A stretch of 32,200 bases of DNA from CAZMXS01 sp964570325. GTDB lineage: Bacteria > Verrucomicrobiota > Kiritimatiellia > CAIQIC01 > CAZMXS01. The notes under the pieces are model-generated. The model was given only the letters and a program-made list of their open reading frames with translations. It did not search any database and had not been told where the DNA came from. Positions 1 to 6,862 of this stretch are shown here, piece by piece. The position numbers were made by a program, and so were the translations under genes. The first letter of the stretch is position 1, and every line of letters starts with the position of its first letter. Where the stretch lies: contig CAZMXS010000053.1 in the NCBI GenBank assembly GCA_964570325.1, forward strand, positions 1-32,200, given 5' to 3'.

Positions 1-1
1 G

Positions 2-76
2 TCGGGGCGACTGGATTTGAACCAGCGACTTCTTGGTCCCGAACCAAGCGCTCTAGCCAGACTGAGCCACGCCCCG
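2..76 (-). tRNA. tRNA-Pro (anticodon CGG)
   Basis: Read on the minus strand, the segment folds as a full cloverleaf. The acceptor stem CGGGGCG pairs perfectly with CGCCCCG, followed by discriminator A at position 2. The D arm is GCTC/GAGC, the anticodon stem is CTTGG/CCAAG with loop TTCGGGA, and the T arm is GCTGG-TTCAAAT-CCAGT. Loop position 33 is T and positions 34-36 are CGG, so it decodes the proline codon CCG. One base (C) follows the discriminator before the window ends, so whether the CCA end is encoded cannot be told. Confidence 0.95.
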
Positions 77-92
77 ACCGGGAAACTGTGTC

Positions 93-120
93 AATCTACA
101 CCGCGCAGTTTGAAAGACAA
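93..120 (-). promoter_or_regulatory. candidate promoter of tRNA-Pro
   Basis: On the minus strand a -35-like TTGTCT (120-115) and a -10-like TAGATT (98-93) are separated by 16 bp. The tRNA 5' end lies 16 bp downstream of the -10. Spacing and position suit a sigma70-type tRNA promoter. This rests on pattern only. Confidence 0.4.
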
Positions 121-133
121 GCGGTAATTGCAA

Positions 134-880
134 TTAAAAATGCAGCGCGCCACCGGCCTCGCTGTAAATATCCCGCAGTTTGATATTGGCCGGCCGGTGC
201 TGCATCATCTTGTCAAAAATCAGGAACACATAGAGCGAATCGGCTTCCGCCCGGTGGTACTGGCCGCCCGTGACTTGCGCTCGTTCCGCCACTTCGCTTA
301 AGCGATGGGATTTCATCTCCGGATACCATTTGCGGAACAATTGCAGGCTGTCAATGGTCAGGTTCGGCGGCAAGGTCAGGTTGTTACGCAACAGTTCCTC
401 CCGCATGAAGGAGATGTCGAAGCGCGCGTTGTGCGCGAACAGCACCGCGCCTTGGATGAACTGCTCGAACTCGGGATACACTTCCTTGAATGTCGGCTGG
501 TCCTTGACCATTTCCATGGTGATGCCATGGACTTCCGTGGCCCAGAAGGGGATGCTGCGCTGGGGATTGATCAACCAGGATTTTTCCGCGATCACTTTCC
601 CGTTCTTGAACTTGACTGCGCCCAGTTCCACCAAGCGATCCTTCTTGGGGTTCAACCCGGTGGTTTCCGTGTCGAAAACCACGAAAGTGACATTGTTGAT
701 CAACGTATTTCGCGGGGGCAGGCGGATGCGCGCCGAATCCGGGGGTGGGGTCTGATTGCTGGAATCGGCGGCTGGCGCCTGCCACAGCAACCCGACGCCG
801 ATCAGCGCCGTGGCCATGATTATGCGCCAACGACGGTCTGCGGGCGCTGGACACGATACGGATCCATGGAGACCATTCAT
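134..880 (-). CDS. DnaQ-like 3'-5' exonuclease (DEDDh) with export-type N-terminus
   Basis: This is a DEDDh exonuclease of the DnaQ/PolC-epsilon superfamily, which removes nucleotides from DNA or RNA 3' ends using two metal ions. All five catalytic residues are visible: D70 and E72 (FDTETTG), D155 (HNARFD), H209 and D214 (HRAEAD). The exonuclease domain covers about residues 64-225. The start at 880 is chosen because AAAGGAG lies 6 nt upstream; the frame stays open upstream to 1060 but with no better site. The first 45 residues are unusual: RRW, a hydrophobic stretch (about 20-34) and a possible APA|AD cleavage site, like a signal peptide or membrane anchor. No polymerase, helicase or UvrC-like partner domain is fused. 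Family assignment is secure; location and substrate are open. Confidence 0.9.
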   Translation of the reverse strand: MNGLHGSVSCPAPADRRWRIIMATALIGVGLLWQAPAADSSNQTPPPDSARIRLPPRNTLINNVTFVVFDTETTGLNPKKDRLVELGAVKFKNGKVIAEKSWLINPQRSIPFWATEVHGITMEMVKDQPTFKEVYPEFEQFIQGAVLFAHNARFDISFMREELLRNNLTLPPNLTIDSLQLFRKWYPEMKSHRLSEVAERAQVTGGQYHRAEADSLYVFLIFDKMMQHRPANIKLRDIYSEAGGALHF

Positions 881-1114
881 GATGCTCCTTTCATCCTTAC
901 TGCACCGACCATCCAAGCTGCCGCGTTTCAGCCAGGACGGCGCCATATCCGCTCGTGATTTCATAAAACTAACCGTATACAACCCCTTGCGCAAGCATTT
1001 GTTAAGAGCAGGGTGAAGGTTGAGAATGCGGTTGTTCACGCCGCCCAACTTGGGGAACAATTTGTTGGCGGGAGCGGGGAAGATGCCTGCGTCCGGTGGG
1101 GGCAGACTATCCGG
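881..1114. other. intergenic region, no gene recognised
   Basis: This 234-bp gap lies between two minus-strand genes, upstream of the exonuclease start. Apart from the exonuclease Shine-Dalgarno next to 881-890, I see no convincing promoter pair, terminator or RNA. On the minus strand a TATACG near 970 resembles a -10, but no well-spaced -35 accompanies it. Confidence 0.4.
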
Positions 1115-3076
1115 CTACTCCACGGTAATGGCGCTTAATTCCGCTTCAAATGGCGGTTGATGGCCGGGGACAAAGAGATCAATCGTAGAGATAGCCTCTG
1201 TATCAATGGTCTTGTTCCCGCGCTGATTGCCGTAATGGTAATTATTGTCCACCTTGCGCAACTGATATTCACGCCGGTCGTTTCCAGCCGACCCGGCCTG
1301 TTCCTCATGCCGGAAAGATTCCCCGTCTGCCTGGCCGACGCCGCTGTAGGTCTGCGCGTTCACCGCACCATGGCCGGATTCATTCAAGCCAATACCGATT
1401 CGGGCGGTTTCCGGGGCGGCGATCCGCAGCACTACTTTGGCGCCGCCCAGGCAGTTGACGGAGCCGTCCGCATTGGCGAGGAGCGCTTTGGAAGGTTGGA
1501 ACGTGATGCCGGCGCCCCAGCCCGATCCCGGCGTCACGCGGATATGCCAAGTATTGGTGGCGGTTGGCTCGATTTCGATTTTCGCCCCGGCGCCGTAGTC
1601 GCCCCAGAGAAAAGTGGGGGAAGTGGTGTCGGCAAATACAATCGGTTGGGATAAAGGCCGTTCGCCGCCCGGCACCCGGATTTCACGAAAATCCAACAGC
1701 ACTTCCGGGTCGTAGGCCGGCAGCGTGGCCGTGCTTTGGGCATGCAAGTCGCGTGCTTTGCCGTTAATCTCGGTGAGCGCCCCGAGAAGAGTGGTGTAGA
1801 ACTGGTCGTTGACATCCACGAGTCCGTAGTTGGAGTTTTCCCCGTCGAACCGGCCTTGAGGCGGCTGATCGAAGTATTGGAACCAGTCCAATCCGACAAT
1901 ATACGGCTGCGCCAGCGCCGCGGTCATGTAACTGCGACAACGATCCGCGCGCTCCTGCTGCGTCTGCACGGTCACATCCGCGCCGCCGCTGTTGGGACAG
2001 CCCGACGAATTTTCCATTGCCCGCCAGGAAAACTCGGTAAGCATGATGGGTTTTTGGGTCAGCGCCGCGATGGCGCCGGCGCAGCGCGCGTCGAACACGC
2101 CGTCACGCCGGTACTGGTTAATACTGATGACATCGCAGTGCCTGCCGCACGCGGCCATGACGGCTTCCTGGGCGCGGTAGGCGAAGCGGGTGCCGAGGTA
2201 GAGGTGATTGGGATCGTGTCGCCGGATGACCTCGGCGCATAGCCGGTAATACTCTTCCGCGACCAGGCCGGCCCAAGCCAGGGCGGGTTTCTGGGCCATG
2301 CGCGAGCTGCCGCGCATGCGCCGAATGTGGGGCAGTTCGTCAAATGTCGCGGCGCTGGTTCGCCAGTCGCTGGTGAAGGCGGCGAAGTCATTGGTGTAAA
2401 ACGCGCGCAGGAATTCCACCGCCTTGACCTTGCCGGGCGCCAGCGGCGGCAATTCCATAAAACGGGTCAGTAGAAACTCGTCCGGTGCGGTCGGCCAGCC
2501 GCGCGCCCCATACCAAGGCATTTCGTTCTGGCTGAAATAACCGATCAGATATTCGTTGGTGGCATGCGGGGCAATGTGCTCGCGCGCGACGCGGTCCAGA
2601 TTCGCGGCGAAACTTGCGGAAAACACGTCAATGTCGCGCGCGTCGGGGCTGGACCAATTGCCCATCCAGACCACCCGGGTGTGATAAAGCGGGAAATGAT
2701 TGTAGAGCGTCTCTTCACTCCAGGCGGCGACGGTGTTGAAATTCCAGATGCGCAAGCGGTCCGCGGCGTCCCGCGCCCATTGCATTTTATCGTGGTTATA
2801 TTTTGGGAGAACATCGTAATGCGGCGCGCCGGGCACTTGGGTGTCGCCGGCCGGCAGCACGCAGTTGACGCCCAGTGCGATGAAACGCTCATCGCCGCGC
2901 ACGAACCACCAGCGCCCGTCAAATTGTGCGACTCGCACATATTGGGGGGCGGTTGCGGTTGGCGCGGGGCGCGCTGTCCCCGGCGCGCCGGCGGGTGGGG
3001 TTTTACAGGCGGATAAAAACAGGAGCGGCAAGGCTAACGCCATCACCACCCGGGAGCAGGCCAAGATTCGATTCAT
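1115..3076 (-). CDS. lipoprotein glycoside hydrolase, clan GH-A (GH50/GH42-like)
   Basis: A 653-residue exported hydrolase. The N-terminus is a lipoprotein signal with lipobox LSAC (Cys24), so it is probably anchored to a membrane. Residues about 50-450 look like a GH-A (beta/alpha)8 barrel. An N-E pair (N184-E185, in SQNEMPW) suits the acid/base at strand 4, and E348 (LTEFSW) suits the nucleophile at strand 7. The DPNHLYLGTRFAYRA and WFQYFDQPPQGR segments recall agarase/beta-galactosidase-like proteins (GH50/GH42) of planctomycetes and related bacteria. Residues about 480-653 look like a beta-sandwich carbohydrate-binding domain. The substrate cannot be read from sequence; a beta-linked galactan or similar is a guess. 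ATG is preceded by AAGGG. The AlkD-like gene diverges upstream. Confidence 0.75.
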   Translation of the reverse strand: MNRILACSRVVMALALPLLFLSACKTPPAGAPGTARPAPTATAPQYVRVAQFDGRWWFVRGDERFIALGVNCVLPAGDTQVPGAPHYDVLPKYNHDKMQWARDAADRLRIWNFNTVAAWSEETLYNHFPLYHTRVVWMGNWSSPDARDIDVFSASFAANLDRVAREHIAPHATNEYLIGYFSQNEMPWYGARGWPTAPDEFLLTRFMELPPLAPGKVKAVEFLRAFYTNDFAAFTSDWRTSAATFDELPHIRRMRGSSRMAQKPALAWAGLVAEEYYRLCAEVIRRHDPNHLYLGTRFAYRAQEAVMAACGRHCDVISINQYRRDGVFDARCAGAIAALTQKPIMLTEFSWRAMENSSGCPNSGGADVTVQTQQERADRCRSYMTAALAQPYIVGLDWFQYFDQPPQGRFDGENSNYGLVDVNDQFYTTLLGALTEINGKARDLHAQSTATLPAYDPEVLLDFREIRVPGGERPLSQPIVFADTTSPTFLWGDYGAGAKIEIEPTATNTWHIRVTPGSGWGAGITFQPSKALLANADGSVNCLGGAKVVLRIAAPETARIGIGLNESGHGAVNAQTYSGVGQADGESFRHEEQAGSAGNDRREYQLRKVDNNYHYGNQRGNKTIDTEAISTIDLFVPGHQPPFEAELSAITVE

Positions 3077-3232
3077 GCTAAAACCCTTTTTTTATCTGAA
3101 CGCGGGCGAGGATAATGGCTGCCGCGACGTGAAGAAAGACTGTTTTTAGCAGGGAGTGGAAGAGTATGCTGGTTGAGGCGGGCAGGCTCCCCGCATTCCG
3201 ATGCATGAGAATCAACACATGGAACTCCATAT

Positions 3233-3949
3233 ATGGAATCGAGACGCGGGATGAAAAAGTCGAGTAAGCGCAAGCCGGTGGAGATTATCCTGCGCGAGTT
3301 GAAGCGCATGGCGGATCCCGCCAATGTGGCGGGGATGGCGCGATTCAGGATCCGTACAGGGGGGACGCTGGGGGTTCCCATCCCGGCGCTGCGCGTATTA
3401 AGCCGAAAGCTCGGTCGCGACCATGCGCTGGCGCTGGCGCTGTGGGATTCCGGGATCCACGAGGCGCGGATCCTGGCTGCACTGGTGGATGAGCCGGAGC
3501 AAGTGACGCGCGCGCAACTGGAGCGGTGGGTCCGTGAAATTGACTCCTGGGATATTTGCGATCAATGCTGCTCAAACCTGTTCGATCGGACGCCGTTTGC
3601 CTGGACGCTGGCCGCGCAGTGGAGCCGGCGGCGCGCGGAATTCATCCGGCGCGCGGGCTATGTGATGATGGCGACGCTCGCCGTGCATGACTCAGCCGCG
3701 CCGGACGCGGCCTTCCGCCGTTTTTATCCATTGATCGAAGCGGGCGCCGCGGACGAGCGCAATTTTGTCCGCAAAGCCGTCAATTGGGCGCTGCGGCAGA
3801 TTGGCAAGCGGAGCCGGCGGCTTAACCGCGAAGCCGTCCGCCTGGCGCAAAAAATCCGGAAGCAGCATTCGCCGGCCGCGCGTTGGATTGCCGCGGACGC
3901 GTTGCGCGAGTTGACGCATCCGAAAACAGTTGCGCGGCTTAAGCGTTAA
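3233..3949 (+). CDS. AlkD-like DNA alkylation repair protein
   Basis: A 238-residue protein of the AlkC/AlkD HEAT-repeat DNA glycosylase family, which excises positively charged alkylated purines such as N3- and N7-alkyl bases without flipping them. Visible family features are DSWDICD (W106, D107, D110) for the catalytic aspartate region, the basic RRAGYVMMA segment (R139-R140), and NFVRKAVNWALRQIGK near residues 177-192, a hallmark of this family. Length fits. The start is uncertain: ATG at 3233 lies in the palindrome CCATATATGG, and a second ATG at 3251 gives a lysine-rich start; neither has a strong Shine-Dalgarno. It stands alone, divergent from the glycosidase and convergent with the GH13 gene. 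Confidence 0.85.
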   Translation: MESRRGMKKSSKRKPVEIILRELKRMADPANVAGMARFRIRTGGTLGVPIPALRVLSRKLGRDHALALALWDSGIHEARILAALVDEPEQVTRAQLERWVREIDSWDICDQCCSNLFDRTPFAWTLAAQWSRRRAEFIRRAGYVMMATLAVHDSAAPDAAFRRFYPLIEAGAADERNFVRKAVNWALRQIGKRSRRLNREAVRLAQKIRKQHSPAARWIAADALRELTHPKTVARLKR

Positions 3950-3974
3950 GCGGGATGGTGGATTGGGGGCGTAA

Positions 3975-6704
3975 TCAGAGATCAGCGGGTGGCGGGTCGG
4001 AAGTCACGAGGACCGCGGCGCCGCCACCGGGCAAAGTCAGGACCAAGGGCGCGCCGTTGGTGGTCGAGCCGGCGGTTTGCTCCAGCACGTTGCTCCAGGC
4101 GCGCGTCGGCAGGGGCAGCGGGAATGAATAGTTGCGGCGATCGAAGTTGATGGCGACGACCACCGGATGCGCAGGGTTGCCGCGTTCATAGACGGCAACG
4201 CCGTCTGGCAGTCCGGTTTGGCGGAAACGGATTTCCCCGGACCACAGCGCCGGATGGGATGTGCGCAGGCGGCAGAGCGCCTTGAATCGCTCGTGGAATG
4301 CGCGGTAGGCCGGCTGTTTGAGTTTCTCCCAGCGCAGCGGGTTGGGCCCGACGTTCTTGGGCGTGTCTTCGCCGAACTCCTGGCCGGCGTAGATCATGGC
4401 GATGCCCGGCGCGGTCAGCACGACGGCGGCGGCGGACAACGCCCGGCGCAAGGCGTTGGTCACATCCCAGCCGGCGCCCAGCAGGTCATGCATGTATCGT
4501 TCTTCGTCGTGGCTCTCGATATAGGCTACGCGTTCGCTGGCGTGGTCAAAACCGATCCGGCGCGGGTCCATGATCTGCTCGAACTCGTAGCGGTTCAGGC
4601 CGGCGCGCAGCAACATGTCGCGCAGCTTCCACCGGAAATAGTCATTCCATTGCGAGTCCATTTCGCTGCGCCGCGTCAATTCGGGATCGCTCGGCAGATG
4701 TTCGGCGATCTGATAGGCGGCGGGGTCGGCCTGCTTGGCGGCATAGGCGAACCACGAAGCGCCCCAGTCGTTGTAGCCCTGCCATTCGACCCAGCGGGTG
4801 GCATCGTAGCGGAAGCCGTCAATGTGGTAGTCCATGATCCAGAAGCGCAGCAGGTCGGCCGTGTAGCGCCGCGTGGCGTCCGCGCGCTGGTCGAGATCGG
4901 GGAAGCCCCAGTTCTCGCCGGTGAACAGCCGGAAATAAGGGTTCGCGTCGTAATCGCCTTGGTAAAGTTGAAAGAGCGGGCTGTTCCAATCCATGTGATT
5001 GAGCACCATATCCATGATTACTGCCAGGCCACGCCGGTGGGCGCGATCTACCAGGCGTTTGAGTTGCGCGGGCGTGCCGAGGGCCGTCTCCGGCGCGAAG
5101 TGGAAAGCCGGATTATAGCCCCAACTGACCGCTCCGGGGAATTCGTTGAAAGGCAGGGGTTCAATCGCGTTGACGCCGAGATCGCGAATATAATCCAGCT
5201 TCTCGATCGTGCCGTTGAAATCGCGGCCGGGGTGCAGATCGGGGATGGAAAACTCATAGATCAGCAGTTGATCCAGCGGCGGGCGCTGGTAATCCGCGTC
5301 CGTCCAGTTGAACGGCCGGTCCGGCACTTCGAGCACCGCGCGGGCCATCTCCGTGGCAGCCGTCTCACGGTCGCGCGCATCCCGCCATTCCACGTCGCGC
5401 GCGTAGGGGTCGGCGAGCTTGAGTTCACCATCAATCATATATTGATACAAGTGCCGGCCTGGTTTGATCGCGCGGGTTAACCACCAAGTGCCGTCGGGCG
5501 CCAGGTTGAGCGGATCGGCCTCCGCCTGCCAGCGGTTGAAATCTCCGATGACGGTGACGAAATGTTTACCCGGCGCGTACAGGGCAAAAGTGACCATGTT
5601 GCTGGGGCCGACCGTTGCGCCGAATGCGGTGGCGGCGGGTGTGGGGCCGCGCGTGAACTCCGGGACGCGCCAGAAGTCGGCTTGCGTAAGCGCCCGCCGG
5701 CCGGGGGCGCCGGCGCGGGCGGTGACGACATGGCGGCCCCACGGCAGCGCCGCGGCGGGCAGGGGCGCGGTCCAAGGCGAGTTGGAGAGTGTCGTCAGCG
5801 GTTGATCGTCCAGCCAGACTTCCGCGGTGTCGGCGCCGGCGAGTTCAACCGTCACGACCGAGTTTGTCGTGAGTTCCTGCCCGGGCGCGGGCGCGCGGAT
5901 GGCGAGCGTTGGCGCGGTGTCGGGCGCGGCCGGGCGGATGGCGAGGTTGTAATTGCGGCCGAGGTTGACGTCCCAGTTGGTGCCCCAGTGGACGACCGCC
6001 TGCAAGCCGGTGACGAATTGGCCGGGATGGTCAAACGGCCCGAGCACGACGGTGGCCATCCCGGCTGCGTCGGGGGGCGGCAGCGGGGTTTCGACCGAGA
6101 CGCCGTCGGGGAAGGCGACGGAGCCCGGCGGCCAGTATTCGCGGCGCGGCATTTTCCACTGGCCGCGGACCGCATTGACGCCCCAGTGGAGGAAGCCACC
6201 GGGCGCGCTCTGATGGACGCGCACGTAGATGGGATCGTTGACGGTCGGTCGGCGCGGGGTGAAAGTGATGCGGCCGCGTGAGATGGGCAAGTGATAATCC
6301 TGGCCGTCGCGCGAGTCCCACGCGCCATCGTTCCAGAGGATCGCGAAGTCAATCGAAGCGACGGATTGCGATGGATGATTGAACGGTCCGAGCTGCACGC
6401 GGCAAACGCCGGCGGTGTCCGGTCCCTGCAGCGGGGTCCGCGTGGCGATCCCGTCCGTGTAGGAGCCGGGAGGGTGATAGGGTGGAATGGCGACGGTCCA
6501 GTTGTGGCCGCGCGCATTTACGCCCCAGTGCAGATGGCCGCCGCGGGGAGCGTCGGCGATAGAGATCGTGACGACATCGTCCGGCCCCGGCAATTCCGGA
6601 TCAAACGTCACTGTAATGGCGACCGCCGCCGCCGCCAGCTCGCCACAGGCCAGCCCCAGCCCCAACCATTTCCATGCGCTAAAACGTTTCACCTTGCAGA
6701 CCAT
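3975..6704 (-). CDS. secreted modular GH13 alpha-amylase family enzyme
   Basis: A 909-residue exported alpha-glucan-acting enzyme. A signal peptide (about 1-28) is followed by two homologous modules (about 35-141 and 150-255), each with an HLHWGVN or FLHWGVN motif, a PPGS segment and LGPF(N/D)HP. They resemble starch-binding modules. An Ig-like domain (about 265-335), a CBM48-like E-set (about 360-445, GDFNRW) and the GH13 barrel (about 470-830) follow. The catalytic triad is intact: nucleophile D634 (GFRYDATR), acid/base E668 (QIAEHL) and D733 (ESHDEER); VLNH (567-570) is the conserved region I-like site. Substrate is starch, glycogen or a related alpha-glucan; hydrolase versus branching or transferase activity cannot be decided. 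It diverges from the propeller/GH44 operon. Confidence 0.92.
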   Translation of the reverse strand: MVCKVKRFSAWKWLGLGLACGELAAAAVAITVTFDPELPGPDDVVTISIADAPRGGHLHWGVNARGHNWTVAIPPYHPPGSYTDGIATRTPLQGPDTAGVCRVQLGPFNHPSQSVASIDFAILWNDGAWDSRDGQDYHLPISRGRITFTPRRPTVNDPIYVRVHQSAPGGFLHWGVNAVRGQWKMPRREYWPPGSVAFPDGVSVETPLPPPDAAGMATVVLGPFDHPGQFVTGLQAVVHWGTNWDVNLGRNYNLAIRPAAPDTAPTLAIRAPAPGQELTTNSVVTVELAGADTAEVWLDDQPLTTLSNSPWTAPLPAAALPWGRHVVTARAGAPGRRALTQADFWRVPEFTRGPTPAATAFGATVGPSNMVTFALYAPGKHFVTVIGDFNRWQAEADPLNLAPDGTWWLTRAIKPGRHLYQYMIDGELKLADPYARDVEWRDARDRETAATEMARAVLEVPDRPFNWTDADYQRPPLDQLLIYEFSIPDLHPGRDFNGTIEKLDYIRDLGVNAIEPLPFNEFPGAVSWGYNPAFHFAPETALGTPAQLKRLVDRAHRRGLAVIMDMVLNHMDWNSPLFQLYQGDYDANPYFRLFTGENWGFPDLDQRADATRRYTADLLRFWIMDYHIDGFRYDATRWVEWQGYNDWGASWFAYAAKQADPAAYQIAEHLPSDPELTRRSEMDSQWNDYFRWKLRDMLLRAGLNRYEFEQIMDPRRIGFDHASERVAYIESHDEERYMHDLLGAGWDVTNALRRALSAAAVVLTAPGIAMIYAGQEFGEDTPKNVGPNPLRWEKLKQPAYRAFHERFKALCRLRTSHPALWSGEIRFRQTGLPDGVAVYERGNPAHPVVVAINFDRRNYSFPLPLPTRAWSNVLEQTAGSTTNGAPLVLTLPGGGAAVLVTSDPPPADL

Positions 6705-6736
6705 ATCAATCCGTTTCCATGCGCCGCAAGCCGGGG

Positions 6737-6765
6737 ATAAAAAAATAAAAAAAATCGGTTGACAA
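6737..6765 (-). promoter_or_regulatory. candidate promoter of the GH13 gene
   Basis: On the minus strand TTGTCA (6765-6760) and TTTTAT (6742-6737) are separated by 17 bp, giving a predicted start near 6730 and a leader of about 25 nt before the GH13 ATG. The -35 almost fully overlaps that of the rightward promoter, because both lie in the palindrome GGTTGACAACC. Confidence 0.45.
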
Positions 6766-6787
6766 CCGGGAGCGCTACCGGTATCTG
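6759..6787 (+). promoter_or_regulatory. candidate promoter of the GloVer/GH44 operon
   Basis: A perfect -35 TTGACA (6759-6764) is followed after 17 bp by TATCTG (6782-6787). An A/T-rich run (6737-6754) directly upstream could act as an UP element. The predicted leader is about 70 nt. The spacer is filled by a LacI-type operator. The -10 is weak, as expected for a regulated promoter. Confidence 0.5.
6765..6782. promoter_or_regulatory. LacI-family-type operator
   Basis: ACCGGGAGCGCTACCGGT is an 18-bp inverted repeat with a single mismatched base pair between arms and a central CpG inside AGCGCT, the typical form of LacI/GalR-family operators. It occupies the rightward promoter spacer and abuts the leftward -35. 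A bound repressor would block rightward transcription and probably affect the leftward promoter. No LacI-family gene is in the window. Confidence 0.6.
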
Positions 6788-6862
6788 TAACATATAAACA
6801 ATATCAGAGGTTTTCCAGCGGGGCGGATGGATGCCGGTGAGCAGCAGCAACGAGGTGTGAAC

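Noticed and set aside
305..958. Long plus-strand frame opposite the exonuclease gene
   Set aside because: The GC-rich codons of the real gene leave the complementary strand open; the DEDDh motifs are on the minus strand.
3173..3199. TTGAGG / CATTCC pair as a promoter for the AlkD-like gene
   Set aside because: The spacing is only 15 bp and both boxes match poorly.
3226..3237. 12-bp palindrome TCCATATATGGA over the AlkD-like start codon
   Set aside because: It is short and AT-rich, has no second copy, and no promoter element is well spaced from it, so an operator call is not supported.
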